A stretch of 64,000 nt of DNA, from the NCBI GenBank assembly GCA_025200525.1, contig CM045770.1, positions 133,080,200 to 133,144,199 on the forward strand, written 5' to 3'. Below the pieces are notes generated by a model, which saw nothing but the letters and a program-made list of their open reading frames with translations, made no database searches and was not told the DNA's origin. Position numbers and translations under genes: made by a program. Below, piece after piece: positions 32,960-44,880 of the stretch (position 1 is the first letter of the stretch; each line of letters starts with the position of its first letter). Source of the DNA: Camellia lanceoleosa. Lineage: Eukaryota; Streptophyta; Magnoliopsida; Ericales; Theaceae.

Positions 32960-33730
32960 ATGAGCTTGTAATCCAATAAGTAGCTTAAGTCCCATTACGA
33001 AAGCTTCATACTCAGCTTGGTTGTTGAAACAGGTAGCTTCATCAATTCTTAAACCATGTGTGGTTTCTACCCCCTATGGTGACTTAATTACAACACTAAT
33101 TCCGACCAGACTATTGGCTTTTGATCCATCGAACCACATTTGCAGTGGTACAACATCAATTGTGCCAAGTTCCATTATCTCTTGGCTTTCTGTTTGACAT
33201 GGATGATTAGCCAAGAAGTTAGCCAAAACTTGTCCTTTTACTGCCTTTTAAGGAACATATTCAAAGTGGAATTCTGATAAAACAAAAATTCATCTGCCAA
33301 TTCTTCCTTTTAACATAGGTCTAGATAACATGCATTTAACCAAATTTGTAGTTGCAATTACCAAGACAATAGTAAGTAAAATATAATATCTCAATTTCAT
33401 TGCTGCAAAATACAATGCTAAACACCTTTTATATTCGCAAGAATTTAAAAACCTACTAAGGTAATATACTGCTTGTTCCTTGCCTTCTTCATTATCCTGA
33501 GCTAGAAAAACTCCGAATGAATCTTTTGCTGCAGCAATGTATAACTTCAGAAGTCAATCCCTCCTTGGTGGCATCAATACTGGAGGCTTGGCCAAGTAGG
33601 CTTTGATTCCTTCAAAAGAAACTTGATGCTCTGCTGTCCACACAAATTCTTCTTCATTTTTTAACTTTAACAAAGAAGAAAACACTTTACTTTTTCCAAC
33701 AGTGTTAGAAATAAACTTTCGAAGGAAATT
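32960..33730 (-). pseudogene. RNase H of TatE (broken)
   Basis: Minus-strand text gives FVWTAEHQVSFEGIKAYL, LYIAAAKDSFGVFLAQDNEEG, AVYYLSRFLNSCEYKR and MWFDGSKANSLVGI (first Asp). FNNQAEYEAFVMGLKL (Glu) and DIFGDSQLVINQLKG (Asp) follow. This is the full Tat-type RNase H pair of subregions. Several stops interrupt it, for example in RRD*LLK and KSP*GVE. It follows RT directly. Confidence 0.75.
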
Positions 33731-33733
33731 AAC

Positions 33734-34591
33734 CTAACCAAGGAATTTTTGCAATTCTTTCTTATTTGATAGAGGTTTGGCCTCAATGATGGCTTTGGCT
33801 TTGTTCTGATCAATCTGTATTCCCTTCTTGTGTACTACATACCCTAAGAAGTTTCCAGCTGATACACTAAAAGCACATTTGAAGGGATTCAGTTTCAGCT
33901 TGAACTCTCTCATTCTTTCGAAGGCTGCTATCAAGTGAACCAGATGCTCCTCCATGGACTGGAATTTCACAATAATATCATCAATATAACATTCTAAGTA
34001 TCCTCTAATGAGATCATGGAAGATAGTGTTCATTTCCCTCTGATATGTTGCTCCAGCATTCTTCAATCCAAATGGCATCTTAACTTATTCGAAGGTGCCA
34101 ATGTTTCTAGGACACCTGAAAGCTGTCTTGTGAACATCCTTCTCTACTATGTAGATCTGGTTATAACTAGAATGTCCATCCATCATAGACAAAATCCTAT
34201 GTCCTACCGAACTATCCACCAATAAATCAACTATAGGCATGGGGTACTCTCCTTTTGGAGTTGCCAAATTCAGGTCTTTGAAATCAATGCATACCATCAA
34301 TTTGCCATTCTTTTTTACCACAGGCACAATATTGGACAACCATTCAACATGCCTGGCTGTTCTGATGAAGCCTGTTTTAAGGAGCCTAACAATCTCCTTT
34401 TTGACCTTTTGAACCACTTCAGGCCTCATCCGTCTTGGTTTCTGCTTGTGTGGCTTAGAATTAGGCATCATTAGGAGCTTATGTTCCACTAATGACCTAT
34501 CTAACCCAGGCAACTTATTATACGACCAAGCAAAACAATCTTTATATTGTTTCAGGACAACCAACAACTCGTTCTTGTCAATTGGATCCAA
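33734..34591 (-). pseudogene. Reverse transcriptase of TatE (one stop splits it)
   Basis: The N-terminal half (34591-34085) holds QYKDCFAWSYNKLPGLDRSL, NGKLMVCIDFKDLNLATPKG and MMDGHSSYNQI. After one stop (TTCGAA then TAA, about 34083-34088) comes MPFGLKNAGATYQREMN, then CYIDDIIVKFQSMEEHL with the catalytic Asp pair, and GNFLGYVVHKKGIQID. Compared with the family, G-H-S-S-Y replaces G-F-S-G-Y. This is the best-preserved domain of TatE. Confidence 0.87.
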
Positions 34592-34813
34592 CGAAGCACT
34601 GATGTAAGTGGGTTATTCTACTGAACCTCCACCTAGGTTGACTTCTTCCAAGGGATCTTGCACTTGAGCACTCACTGATGCTCCTCCTTTGACTTCTTCT
34701 ACCTTCGAAGCGACCCTTTTATCTTGTTTTGCTTCTACCCTATCTGGTTCAACATCCTTACTCTCTTCTTCATAGACAAAATCTGTCCATAGAGTATCTT
34801 TCTCCTATATTTC

Positions 34814-35822
34814 CTAGACTTTAGTTTCAATGTCCAATGCACAATACTTGCCAACAGCCAAAGGTTTGGCCTCTTGTTGCCCCTGACTATAGCCAATCAC
34901 CATGGCTTCTTTCTCTTCTTTCTGCACCTTCTGGACTATTACCTTTATGTCCAATGTTGAAAACTTGATTAAAGCCAAAGGTCTGGCTTCTTGACCTTGA
35001 TCATTTTGCCTACAACCAGGCATCATTGGCATCTTTGATGATAAGCTCCTTATCAGCACTCTCATGTACTAAATGCTTCAGGTGTGCTACTTCCTCATCA
35101 GTCGTCACTTTGACTATTACATCGGACTTCCTTAGTACACTAAGTGGTACCACCCCTTTAGTGTACAACTTAGCTTCGGCAAAATCTGCACAGGCAATAA
35201 AGGGTTGTGGATTTGCATCGATCTCTTCTGTTTCCCCATTGCCTATTGTAATCATTATTTTCTGATGCAAAGAAGAAGACACACATTTGTTTGTATGGAT
35301 CCAATTTCTGCCAAGCAAAGCATTATATTTAGCATTGCTATCTATGACAAAAAATACTGTCATACAGTCTCTGGTTCCTACACTCAAATTGATAGGCATA
35401 ATACCTTAAGTCATCTACTTGTCTCTAGCAAAACCAACAATGGTAGTGCTTGTTGGAATCATCCTGCGATTTCTTTTCCCTAACTTCTTCAAAGAGGACC
35501 GTGGAAGCAAGTTCACTGCTGCCCCATTGTCCACCAATACTCTGCCCATTTCTATTCCATCGAAATAAGCCTTAATGTACAGGGGCTTAATATGTTGGGT
35601 CATGGATACTGTAAGGTATTCAAAGGAATATGCAAGGTTAATGCTTACCTCTTTACTCTCCTCATCAGTTTCCATGGGCCTGGCCACCTCAGATTCATTT
35701 TGGACTATTTTGGCTTGTGAATCCTTACTGAAAACTGGAATGGGATCACCCTTCTGGCCTTCTTGGTTCTCCTCCTCAGCTTGAAACTCCTGGGGCAACA
35801 CATAAACCATATTAACTGACAT
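34814..35822 (-). pseudogene. Protease region of TatE with an in-frame duplication
   Basis: The frame 35822-35415 ends with GIEMGRVLVDNGAAVNLLP, the active-site block (D-N-G-A-A). After a stop, 35399-35010 has TRDCMTVFFVIDSNAKYNAL and LLGRNWIHTN, the flap and C-terminal block of Tat proteases. The linker towards RT carries a doubled 117-bp unit (34817-34933 and 34934-35050) giving QGQEARPLALIKFSTLDIK and QGQQEAKPLAVGKYCALDIE. One stop and one frame change break the region. Confidence 0.78.
34817..35050 (-). repeat. 117-bp tandem duplication (39 codons) in the pol linker
   Basis: AGCCAAAGGT(T/C)TGGC(C/T)TCTTG occurs at 34857 and 34974, 117 bp apart, with similar flanks. As 117 is a multiple of three the frame is kept. 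Confidence 0.7.
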
Positions 35823-35892
35823 TTGAGGGAATGAGCCAAATTATATTATTGGCTATGTTTGCTCTACTTCCAATATTAGTTTGCTCTGATGC

Positions 35893-38800
35893 TTAGGAAG
35901 CATCCTCCATACTGTATTCTGGTACCTCAATACTAGCAGGTTCCTTCGAAGCAGTTTGTTGGTGGTCTAGCTCTATTGGCTTTTCAACCATGAAGGACTG
36001 TTCAGCCATAAAGGCTTCGAACATTTCCTCTTCAGCCAATACCTTTTCTTGGCCTGGTTCAATTTCTTCATCTGTCTCGTTATCACTCTCCATCAAGGCC
36101 TTTTCGAGGCCTACTAGACTGGATTTTTCTTTGGCTCTTAGTTTAGCATGAACTTTGGCCACTTGTTCTCTACTGGCACTCCTTTTGATCTTAGGATCAG
36201 GCCTTGAACCTTCTCCTTCTCCTATCTGGCCTTTCGACTGAGCCAAGGAAGTACTTTCTCCATTCTCCTTCAAATGCTTTTGGTACTAGGTGTACCTTGG
36301 CTAGATCTTCCTTCTCTGGGACCTGGATATTATAGGAACCATATTTGGTTCCCTTGTCTTTGAGTTTTTCAATAGTACCCAGTTATTTGGGGCTACCAAA
36401 TGGGGTTTTATCATCTTTTCTTTTCCTCCAAAAACCCTTTCCTGGGTAGGCATCACTTTTGGTTTGTTTTGCATGACAAGCCAATCAGGTACCCCTGGTA
36501 CCCATGTTCTTACTGCTCTGGTTGGTGGGCTTGCTACTCTTGTCTTTGACACTGTCTTCGAAGTTGTCTTTGAGGGCTAATCATTGGCTCCGATGCCTTG
36601 TCTTGAGCCAAATTCAGGCTTTCTTTTAGGCTAGCTAACTGTCTTGTAATAGTCATGTGGTCTAATCTCATGCAGAGGTCTTTTACCCCTTGACAGATTC
36701 TTGATGTCTGGAGGTCCAACCAAGGGTGGCTGCTGCCTAGAACCAATTGGAAATGGCCTCCTGCCATAATTGTTGGCTAGCTTATGGTCTCTTTGCATAT
36801 CTTTGTAGTACTGCATCCCATTAGTTGAGAGCCCCCTCAGCCATTTATAACTCAACCTGCATCTGGGACACATTCTCTATATTACAGTTGCTTTAATCGA
36901 GTCATCATCCAATGCTTCTTCGTTGGAGCCATCCCTTTGGCCTACAAAGCTTTGTCAACTGGCTGGTGAACCTTTTGTGTTCTTCCTAAAGGTAGCAGCC
37001 ATTTATAACTCAAACTTTTGTGTTCTTCTCATCAGTTGGGAGCCCTTTTAGCCATTTATAACTCAACCTGCATCTGGGACACATTCTCTGTATTACAGCT
37101 ACTTCGATAGAGTCATCATCCAATGCTTCTTCGCTGGAGCCATCCCTTTGGCCTACAAAGCTTTGTCCACTGGCTAGTAAACCTTTTGTGTTCTTCCTGA
37201 AAGTATCCTGGCTAACAACATGCATTTGCACATTGATTTCTTCCAATTCTTTCAAAGAGAGATTCTGGAAATCCGGTATGCTAGCATTAGCTAATACCTC
37301 TTCAATTTATGGAAATGGGTTGGTATCAATTCCCATGGCCTTTTTAGTCTTGGTTGGAAATTTCAGCCTCCCTTTTCAAATTTATTCTTGGATCCTATCT
37401 CGAAAAACAATGCAGTTTTTAGTTGAGTGGGACCAAGAATTATGCCATTTGCAGTACAATTTTCCTTTAAGTTCTTCAGAAGTTGGGATCTTAACTACCT
37501 TAGGCAACTTTAAGAAATGTGCTACTAGCAAATGATCAAATATGTCATATACTTTTGTTATATCAAAAGAATATTTCCTATGAAGGTCTTTCCTTTTAAA
37601 TTGTTGGTTAATTGTAGTATCTTTCTAAATCAATGCCTCACAGGTCATAGGCTCTTTTCCTATTATCTCTACTGCATCAATTTCAAAATTAGGGTCCCTA
37701 TTATAGGTCCTATATGATGCATTGCTTCGGTCTTGTTCTTCTTCAAGTAAGGTTTCATATTTAGAAACTTTATAAGTAAGTTCCACTTGATCTCGAAACT
37801 CTATTGAATCAAACTTCTTTGGAAGCCTGAATTCTAGCCCATTTTGGGCCAATCTAACAAATTCAGGTTCGGGTAAAACAACCCTACATTTATTACGTAC
37901 TTTTTTGAATCTGGCAATGAATTGAGCAGCCTTCTCATCAGGCCTTTGGCTCAATCTTGCCAAGTCTACCATGAAAACCTCAGGTTTTGTTTGGAAAAAC
38001 TGAGCATGAAAGACTTCTTCCATTTGTTGCCAAGTTGAAGAGAACCAGGTGTAAGGTTAGTGTACCAAACAAAAGCTATCCCGGTTAGAGAATTTGGAAA
38101 AAGTTGTAGTTTCATATAATCATTATTGGTAAACTCACCACATTGGCTTGTAAATCTAGCAATGTGTTCAATGGTTGACTGGTTTCCATTATCATAAAAA
38201 AGGACAAATTTATATCCCTTTAGGTAACCATGCAACCTATCTACCCATTTTGGGTAAGGCTTTCTATAGACAGGAGTCTGGGCCCCCAAGCCATAGATCC
38301 ACAAATTTCTCTTACTATATCAGCAATGTGATCTCTAGGCACCATGTTTGGTGCTAATTAAACCACTATTGGGGAAGCAAACACTGGGTTTGGAGGAACC
38401 ACTTGTGCTTGGAGTCCCCTTGGTCTAGGCAAAGGCATATTTGGGACTGGTTGTCCTTGTTGTGCCTAGTAAGCCTGAGGATATGGCTGACCTCTTTGGG
38501 CAAGTGTATGGCCTACAAAAGACACTGCAAAAGGAACCGCTGGAGGGGGAATAGGCATTATTTCTCTTCCAATTGCAGGAATCCCATCCTACTCCCCGAG
38601 TATAGCTTCGAACATGGGATTAGTATATGTTCTGCTATTTCATTGTGTTGATTCTATTCGACCAATATTTATGGCTTCGCTGGTAGGTATAGACGTGTTT
38701 TGGCCTGTTGGCATTCTAGAAAGGGGCTCATATCATGACTGAGGAACTGGTACTGGTCTTTCAGGTGTTTGATTACTAGTTTCACCATTATTTTGCCTAT

Positions 38801-39207
38801 TATTTTGTGTAGGTTGTCTATTTGGAGCCAATTGCTGCTGAAGCAGATTTATGTTTTCTTCAGCTTGTCTAACGATGGGTGGTTGATATGTATGCATTCG
38901 ATCCAAAAAGGAGATTGGCCACCTCTTCATTGTGTACATTAACTGTTGTCCCATAATATCCACTAAACCTCCCTCATTGATTAACTAGTTGTGTGGATGA
39001 GACAGTCGAAAGGCCAGCTTCTTGACCTTACCCAATATTCTAGACTTGGGTTATATACCCTGAAGTAATGGTTTCTTCAACCAACTGTGGAGGATTGTTT
39101 GAAGCAAACACATTTTCGGGATGTGGCTCAATATTTTCCTCTATATTAGTTCCTTTTACACCTTTTTCGAGGTGTTCATTTTCTCCTCTTGCTCGATGTC
39201 TAGCCAT
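35893..39207 (-). pseudogene. Gag of TatE (long, broken)
   Basis: The ATG at 39207 starts MARHRARGENEHLEKG, nine bases past the PBS. A Gln/Asn-rich stretch at 38963-38733 is followed by the capsid-like core (38304-37625), with DYMKLQLFPNSLTGIAFVWY, MEEVFHAQFFQTKPEVFMVD and LSQRPDEKAAQFIARF. A nucleocapsid finger near 37400-37470 reads YCKWHNSWSHSTKNC, the CxxH...H...C type of Tat Gag. The C-terminal part (36870-35893) is charged and links to protease. A 211-bp tandem duplication lies at 36822-37211. Many stops and frame changes. Confidence 0.75.
36822..37211 (-). repeat. Tandem duplication, offset about 211 bp, in TatE gag
   Basis: Both copies contain CCTACAAAGCTTTGTC (36941 and 37152) and encode MCPRCRLSYKWL followed by (R/K)GL. 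Copy 1 is about 36822-37000 and copy 2 about 37033-37211; they differ by point changes. 211 is not a multiple of three, so the second copy shifts frame. Confidence 0.75.
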
Positions 39208-39215
39208 TTTTCAAG

Positions 39216-39232
39216 TCCCTCTGGGCATGCCA
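39216..39232 (-). promoter_or_regulatory. Primer binding site of TatE
   Basis: On the minus strand TGGCATGCCCAGAGGGA lies 12 bp inside the 5' LTR and just before the gag ATG. It differs from the TGGCGCC site of Tat1 and Tat3, so a different tRNA primer is likely. I do not name it. Confidence 0.55.
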
Positions 39233-39244
39233 AAAAATATATAT

Positions 39245-40015
39245 TGACTTTTTTGACTTTCGAAGGTTAATAATGTAATTTTAAGCGTGCTAGGAAGGAT
39301 CAATAAGTGCTTATAGAAATTTTAATTGTCAACCAATTATCAGACGATTGTTTTGAAGTTCTTTCAGCCTCAATAAAGAGGACTTTTACTGGTAGCTTTG
39401 CTTAAGGGGAGAAAATTAAAGATATTGAAAATAATGATAGATAAAACAGTTTCATGAACTGAATTTCATTAAACAATAAGAACTTATAATTATACCTTCG
39501 CACTTCCACAGTCTCGAAGGATTTTATAGCAACAGACTACTTGAAACTACTCCTAAGAATTGAAGTTCAATACAGAAATTGAAGAATAGAAAATGTAAAA
39601 ACTTGAAAGAAAATATAAAGTAAATAACTAGTTTCTGGATCTGAGCCTAACTCTTTTCCATGTCGGCCTTCTTTTCTATTTATACCCTGTAATGGTAACT
39701 ATCAAAGTGGTCTTCTAACCGTCGAAATGCCCTTCCACAATCACTAATCATGGCCTTGAACAGTTTGCTTCCATTACGCCATTCTTGCAGTTGGACTTCC
39801 CTCTTGATTTTGATTTTGAATTTGAATTATGAGTAACCGTTGGGCCATGTCGCCTTACGCCTTCTAACTGCTCCAATGCCGCGCAAATCCATTGTTACCA
39901 ATATAAACTGCTACGTGTTTGTCGCTAATTAGAGACTTGCATTGATTCCCCTATATTACCCTTTACAAGCCACGTGTTAAGTTGTGATTGGTTTATATAA
40001 AATATGTAGTCAATA
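39245..40015 (-). repeat. 5' LTR of TatE (right copy)
   Basis: 771 bp matching 24763-25532. The inner end is TG on the plus strand at 39245-39246. The outer end is CAATA (mutated from CAACA in the left copy). The minus-strand TATA box TATAAATA is at 39678-39685. Confidence 0.88.
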
Positions 40016-40306
40016 AAATTAAAAATTATTGTATACAATCAAAATGATCAAAATTGAGTTTTAGAACTGGTTAAAAAAACAACATTGACTTGTTCTCGAA
40101 TCTAATTCTTCAATTAGAAAAATATAAAAATAAATTGAGGCAAAGCTTTATGTGATGATAAGGGATTGATGGGAATGGGTTGCTATACATGCACGAGTGC
40201 AAAAGGAAAAAGTTCATCAAAGTTGAAAGTCCAATAATAAAGCAGTCAAAAATTTATAAACTCATATATTTCTATCAGGAATGAAAGTATAATATATATA
40301 TATATA
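40016..40306. other. AT-rich spacer
   Basis: No gene or repeat of note apart from a (TA)n run at about 40290-40306. Confidence 0.5.
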
Positions 40307-40647
40307 TTAGTGTATACCCGTATTTAAAAATACGATATAAATAAAAATAAGTGAATAAAACGGAAAAAATAAAAAAAAATAAACAAATAGAAAGAAAAAT
40401 AAAAATGGGAGAAAATAAAAGAATAAAAAGAAAAGAGGGAGGAAGGTAGAATCATAGAAGGATGGATGAGAAAAGAAAAAAAGTAAAAAAGAGAAGCGGG
40501 AAAATAAAAAATGTACATATAGGACATTTTTTGAAAAATATATCTCAACTATTGTTTTATAATTTGAACAAATCTCAGCCATCCAAATGTCCTAGTAGGA
40601 CAAAAATATGTTGAAGATTCAAAAACTATTCTGCTTTATTATATAGA
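40307..40647 (-). mobile_element. Small non-autonomous Helitron-like element
   Basis: On the minus strand the start is TCTATATAATAAAGCAG (from 40647), the classic TC start of many plant Helitrons. The end is a perfect hairpin CGTATTT-TT-AAATACG (40319-40334) followed after 8 bases by CTAA (40307-40310), fitting the CTRR rule. An A precedes the TC and a T follows the CTAA, matching the A-T insertion preference. The interior is purine-rich on the plus strand and has no coding sequence. Confidence 0.55.
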
Positions 40648-41878
40648 TATATATATTGATAACTCAGATAATCAATTATTATATTTACTCATTCAAATTT
40701 ACACAAATATGGAATCCTACATTTTGTGCAGAAAATAAGGAAAAAGATGGAGAGAAATAAGAAGTGAATTGCAAATAGTTAAGAGAGAATAGAGAAAAAG
40801 AATAGGAAAAAAAGGAAAGTGTTAGGAAAGTGTTGAACCTTCTTTGGGAGGAAAATTTATTTTTACGCAAGCAAATCTAATAGCCAATCTTATAATTGGA
40901 TTGATCTCAATCGTTCTAACCAATTATGTGAGAAAAATATTTTTAAAAATTATTCTGTTTTATTTTATATATATATATATATATAAATACAATCTACACA
41001 TAAAATTCATACATAAAGCATCACAAGAATGGTAAGATAATATCATATTGATAAATAAATGTCTTCTTTTAGATGTTTTGATTTAAAATGAATGGTTTAT
41101 ATTGAGTCATATCATTATATAAATAAATTATATATGAATTTTTTATTTATATATATATAAATAAATATTTTCAAATTCTTAATGTATGCTGTGTGACAGT
41201 GACAATGAGTACTCGTGTTATAAATGTAGAAAACTTGACTTATCTTTGGCTAAAAAACAAAAGTAGAGGGGGCTTGGTTGCATTTTTTTTAAATTTTTAA
41301 TTTTTTCTCATTGGTAAGTTGGGGGTCAATTAGTGCTCTTATTGATGTCGGCCGCTAAAATATGCCTCAGAGATCTTCAATGGGGTATACTTTTTCTTGC
41401 ACCATTTTTTTTTCTTTCCACTTGTGTTGCATATGGACCAAATTTTGATTGCCCATAAAGGCAAATGAAAGTCATAGCTCTACTAAAACCACCATATAAT
41501 TATTGTTTATTATTATTTTACTTGTTCCCCACTTTATAATGAACAAGTTTGTACAGAAATAATTGAACATAGAATGTATAGATATGAATATTTTTGCCTC
41601 ATATCTATATATTTTGTATTTGATTTTTTTTTTTGCGCACATAATATAACTATAGTAATCAGAATCTCATTCTGGATCATATAATTTTACGATTCTACGA
41701 TCCCAGTTGCACTAAAAGATTCAAATAATACCAGAATATTAAATTTAGTAAGATTTTACAAATAACTACCATTTTAGTCATAAAATTATATAGAATCGTT
41801 TACAATCCCGATAATACCATTTTTGTTGTCATTATAGATATATGCGTGTATGTGTATATTTATATAATAAAAAAAAGG
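40648..41878. other. AT-rich spacer, possible second Helitron relic
   Basis: 40690-40990 repeats features of the Helitron-like element (purine-rich block 40735-40830, then AAAATTATTCTGTTTTATTTTATATA), suggesting a related decayed copy. A (TA)n run lies at 40965-40985. Beyond that, 41040-41878 shows nothing recognisable. Confidence 0.4.
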
Positions 41879-43319
41879 GGTAAATTACACTAATACCTTC
41901 TGAGGTTTATGTTTATTACAGCTCCTTTCTCACGTTTTGAAAATTACATCTCCTTCCCTGAAGTTTAAAGTTTTATTACAGATTCCCCCCTCAGTACTTT
42001 AATTTTTTTAAATACCAATTTTGTCGTCATTGGGTAAATTACATTGACACCCCTCACATTTTAGAAATTACAATCCCCTCCCTAAGGTTTAAAGTAACAT
42101 TACCAATTACTCCTTCGGTTAGTATTATTTGGAAAAAAAATTCATTGAAAAAAAAATATTAATTAGAAAAAAAATTAATTGATAAAAAAGTTTTGTTAGT
42201 AAAATTTTTAATTTTTTGTTTAAAAACCAACGTAGACTCATTTTTTGAATTTACTTTTTTCTCTCAAATTTACAAACTGAGACAACCATTTATAAACCGT
42301 TTTTTCCCCTTAGTTTTGTTACCAACCATTTACGTTTTTCCCCATTTCCGTTTTTTCCTCAAAACGAAATGGTTACTAAACAGGTCTCAGATGATAAAAA
42401 TATCGTAAAATTAGCAAATAATTAAATAAGTTACAAACGTAAGAAATGACTTATCAAAAGATTCTTAGGCTATGTATGGTTTGATTTTTAAAAATTAAAA
42501 GTTAATTTGGTTAAGAAATAAAAAAATAAAAAATAATTATCATTTTAACTTTTAGGCAGGTTACATATATACGTATGGCTGTTTCAATTTAATTTGTAAA
42601 AAGTTATTTCTAACCACTCGAAAGATAAAAATTATATAAAAATGATAATTATTTTTTTTTTTTATTTCTTAACCAAATTAATTTTTAATTTTTAAAAAAA
42701 AATTCTAAAAATCAAACCATATATAGCCTAAGAATCTTTTGATAAGTCATTTCTTACGTTGGTAACTTATTTAATTATTTGTTAATTTTACGGCATTTTT
42801 ACCATCTGAAACTTGTTTGGTAACCATTTCGTTTTCAGGTTTCAATTTATATTTACAAAATTTTAAAAAACTGCCATAAAAACTTGTTTGATAATTTTTT
42901 TAGTTTATAAATGATTGTCTCAGTTTGTAAATTTGAGAAAAAAACGTAAATTCAAAAAATGAGCTTACGTTGGTTTTTAAACAGGAATTTAAAAATTTTA
43001 CTAACACAAATTTTTTCAATTAATTTTTTTTTTCAAAGAATTTTTTTTCAATTAATTTTTTTGCCAACTAATACTAACCGAGGGGGCAATTGGTAATGCT
43101 ACTTTAAACCTTATGGAGGGGATTATAATTTCTAAAATGTGAGGGGGTGTCAATGTAATTTACCTAGTTAGTGTAAAATTAGTATTTAAAAAAAATTAAA
43201 TTGCTGAGAGGGAGAATCTGTAATGAAACTTTAAACCTCAGGGGAAAGATGTAATTTTCAAAATGTGAGGGGGAAACTGTAATAATCATAAATCTCAGGG
43301 GGTGTCCGTGTAATTTACC
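41879..43319. mobile_element. 1.44-kb foldback element with arms of about 670 bp
   Basis: The left end GGTAAATTACACTAATACC and the right end, reverse complemented, GGTAAATTACACGGACACC start two arms. They stay inverted copies of each other to about 42545 and 42639, leaving a loop of about 93 bp. Matching segments include CTTATCAAAAGATTCTTAGG with its complement, and AAACCAACGTA..CTCATTTTTTGAA with its complement. Each arm itself contains two related sub-units starting GGTAAATTACA (41879 and about 42032). No protein is encoded. The element type is a foldback or giant MITE; the transposase family is uncertain and no target duplication is clear. Confidence 0.85.
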
Positions 43320-43705
43320 TCCAAAAAAATTACAGTCGTATGCAAACTATGACATTTATGATTACTAAATCCAATACTAGTCATAAGTAAGGGGAAAAAA
43401 ATTCATAACTAAATATCACATAAGGTATTATAACCAAAATAACGATCATAACCATCATCACAATAGTCATAACTAACACTATAACGAGTTATAACCAAGT
43501 GATAACTAACACAACAATATGTTATAACCAAATATCATAACTAAGATATATGGTACACACCCTTTTTGAGGTTTGTATTGTATAATTTCCCAAATTTGAC
43601 TATAAACTCTATTTTCAAATGTCTCTACTAATTTATGTCAATATAGAATATAACTATATCAAATTTTTTATTCTTTCTTTAATCTTTTTTAAAAGTATAT
43701 AACAT
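43320..43705. other. AT-rich spacer with ATAACTAACACTATAAC-like repeats
   Basis: 43430-43545 has irregular repeats of TCATAACCA, CATAACTAAC and ATAACCAAATATCA. No gene seen. Confidence 0.4.
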
Positions 43706-43871
43706 ACATTATCATTATCGATAATCTTTCATTTTATTATGTATGGAAATTCAGTTCTATGATCTAATCTAGAATCCTTCCCAATGATTCATTATCATTA
43801 TCGATAATCTTTTATTTTATTTTGTATTGAAATTCAATTCTATGATCTAGTCTAGAATCCTTCCCAATGAT
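43706..43871. repeat. Two tandem copies of an 83-bp unit
   Basis: ATTATCATTATCGATAATCTT starts at 43708 and 43791; the units also share TCTAGAATCCTTCCCAATGA. ATTATCGATAAT is a perfect palindrome in each. Confidence 0.75.
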
Positions 43872-44880
43872 TCCATACGATCCCCATTTTGACAACTTTG
43901 AGTACAACTACTTTATAATTTTGATTGATAAGAGAAAGAGAGTGCCAAAAGATTAGGCAAGTTCATATGGAATGAACGTTTTGTGCTAATAGTTTGTAAG
44001 ATTAAGAACAATATTACATTGATTATTTATTTTTACTATTTTATTGAAATGTTAGTCTAGTTGTCAACAAAATATTAGAAATATACATGAGTGGTAGGAC
44101 TCTTTACATCAATATTATGTTAATAAATAAACTAATAAGTAGAATATGATATTAAAATTTAATAAATGTAGCATTATTATAATTTTAAGTTTTTCAGTTA
44201 TTTTGTAAAATGAGTTTTTATTTTTCATGACATGTAATATGCCCATATTAAGTGAAATATTTTGCTATCAAGTACAAAATAATAACAATTTTATTGAATT
44301 TCCCAATACAAACAAATGTGAAAGCCTCATAAAAAGGCCCTCTACCTCTCCAACAAATAAATAAATGAATAAAATAAAATGTGTTAGCAGATACTTGATA
44401 TGTATCTTCAATATCACAAATGGAAAACAATAATTTGAAAAATGGAAAAAGAAATATAAAAGGAAAAATTATCAAACAAAAGATAAAGGAACAACTTCTA
44501 TTAATACATTGTATTGTATAACTGAAACACACCATGCCATGATTGTTTGAACCATGCGTTTGAGAACTAGATGTTGTAATTAAATTCAAGGCAAATTGAA
44601 TGCCCATGCATTTTCAATTAAATTAAAAGTGTTTTTTCATTCATTTTTAAATCTATGTTTGAGTCAGAGAATTATAAAGAAAATAAAGTGACAGAAATTA
44701 ATTTTTTTTTTTTTTATTTCGTTTCATTTTGATAAATTTGAAATTCAAACATAACATAAAGATTATATGATATGTTTTATTCACATTCCTACTGGTAGAA
44801 TATGTGATGATTTCTCATTGAATATTTTGCTAGGAAAAATCAAGACAAATGAGTGACTATAATTTGATAATAAAAAAAAG
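43872..44880. other. AT-rich spacer, no gene seen
   Basis: Low-complexity AT-rich DNA. The only sizeable open frame (minus, 44607-44248) is rich in Phe/Ile and has no recognisable domain. I do not call it a gene. Confidence 0.5.

Larger units (their letters stand above)
24763..40015 (-). mobile_element. 15.3-kb Tat-lineage Ty3/gypsy element (TatE) with both LTRs
   Basis: LTRs of 770 and 771 bp face the same way at 24763-25532 and 39245-40015. On the minus strand the order from 39245 is PBS, Gag (start at 39207), CxxH finger, protease, RT, RNase H and integrase (stop at 31358), then a plus-strand module at 25741-31340, then a PPT and the 3' LTR. Protease and RT sequences are of Tat type. LTRs differ at many positions, mostly transitions, and I saw no clear target duplication, so the insertion is old. 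All genes are broken. Confidence 0.88.

Noticed and set aside
40307..40582. Minus-strand frames rich in Phe (91 and 74 codons) that look like membrane proteins
   Set aside because: They are the complement of a purine-rich tract inside the Helitron-like element; composition alone explains the hydrophobic text.
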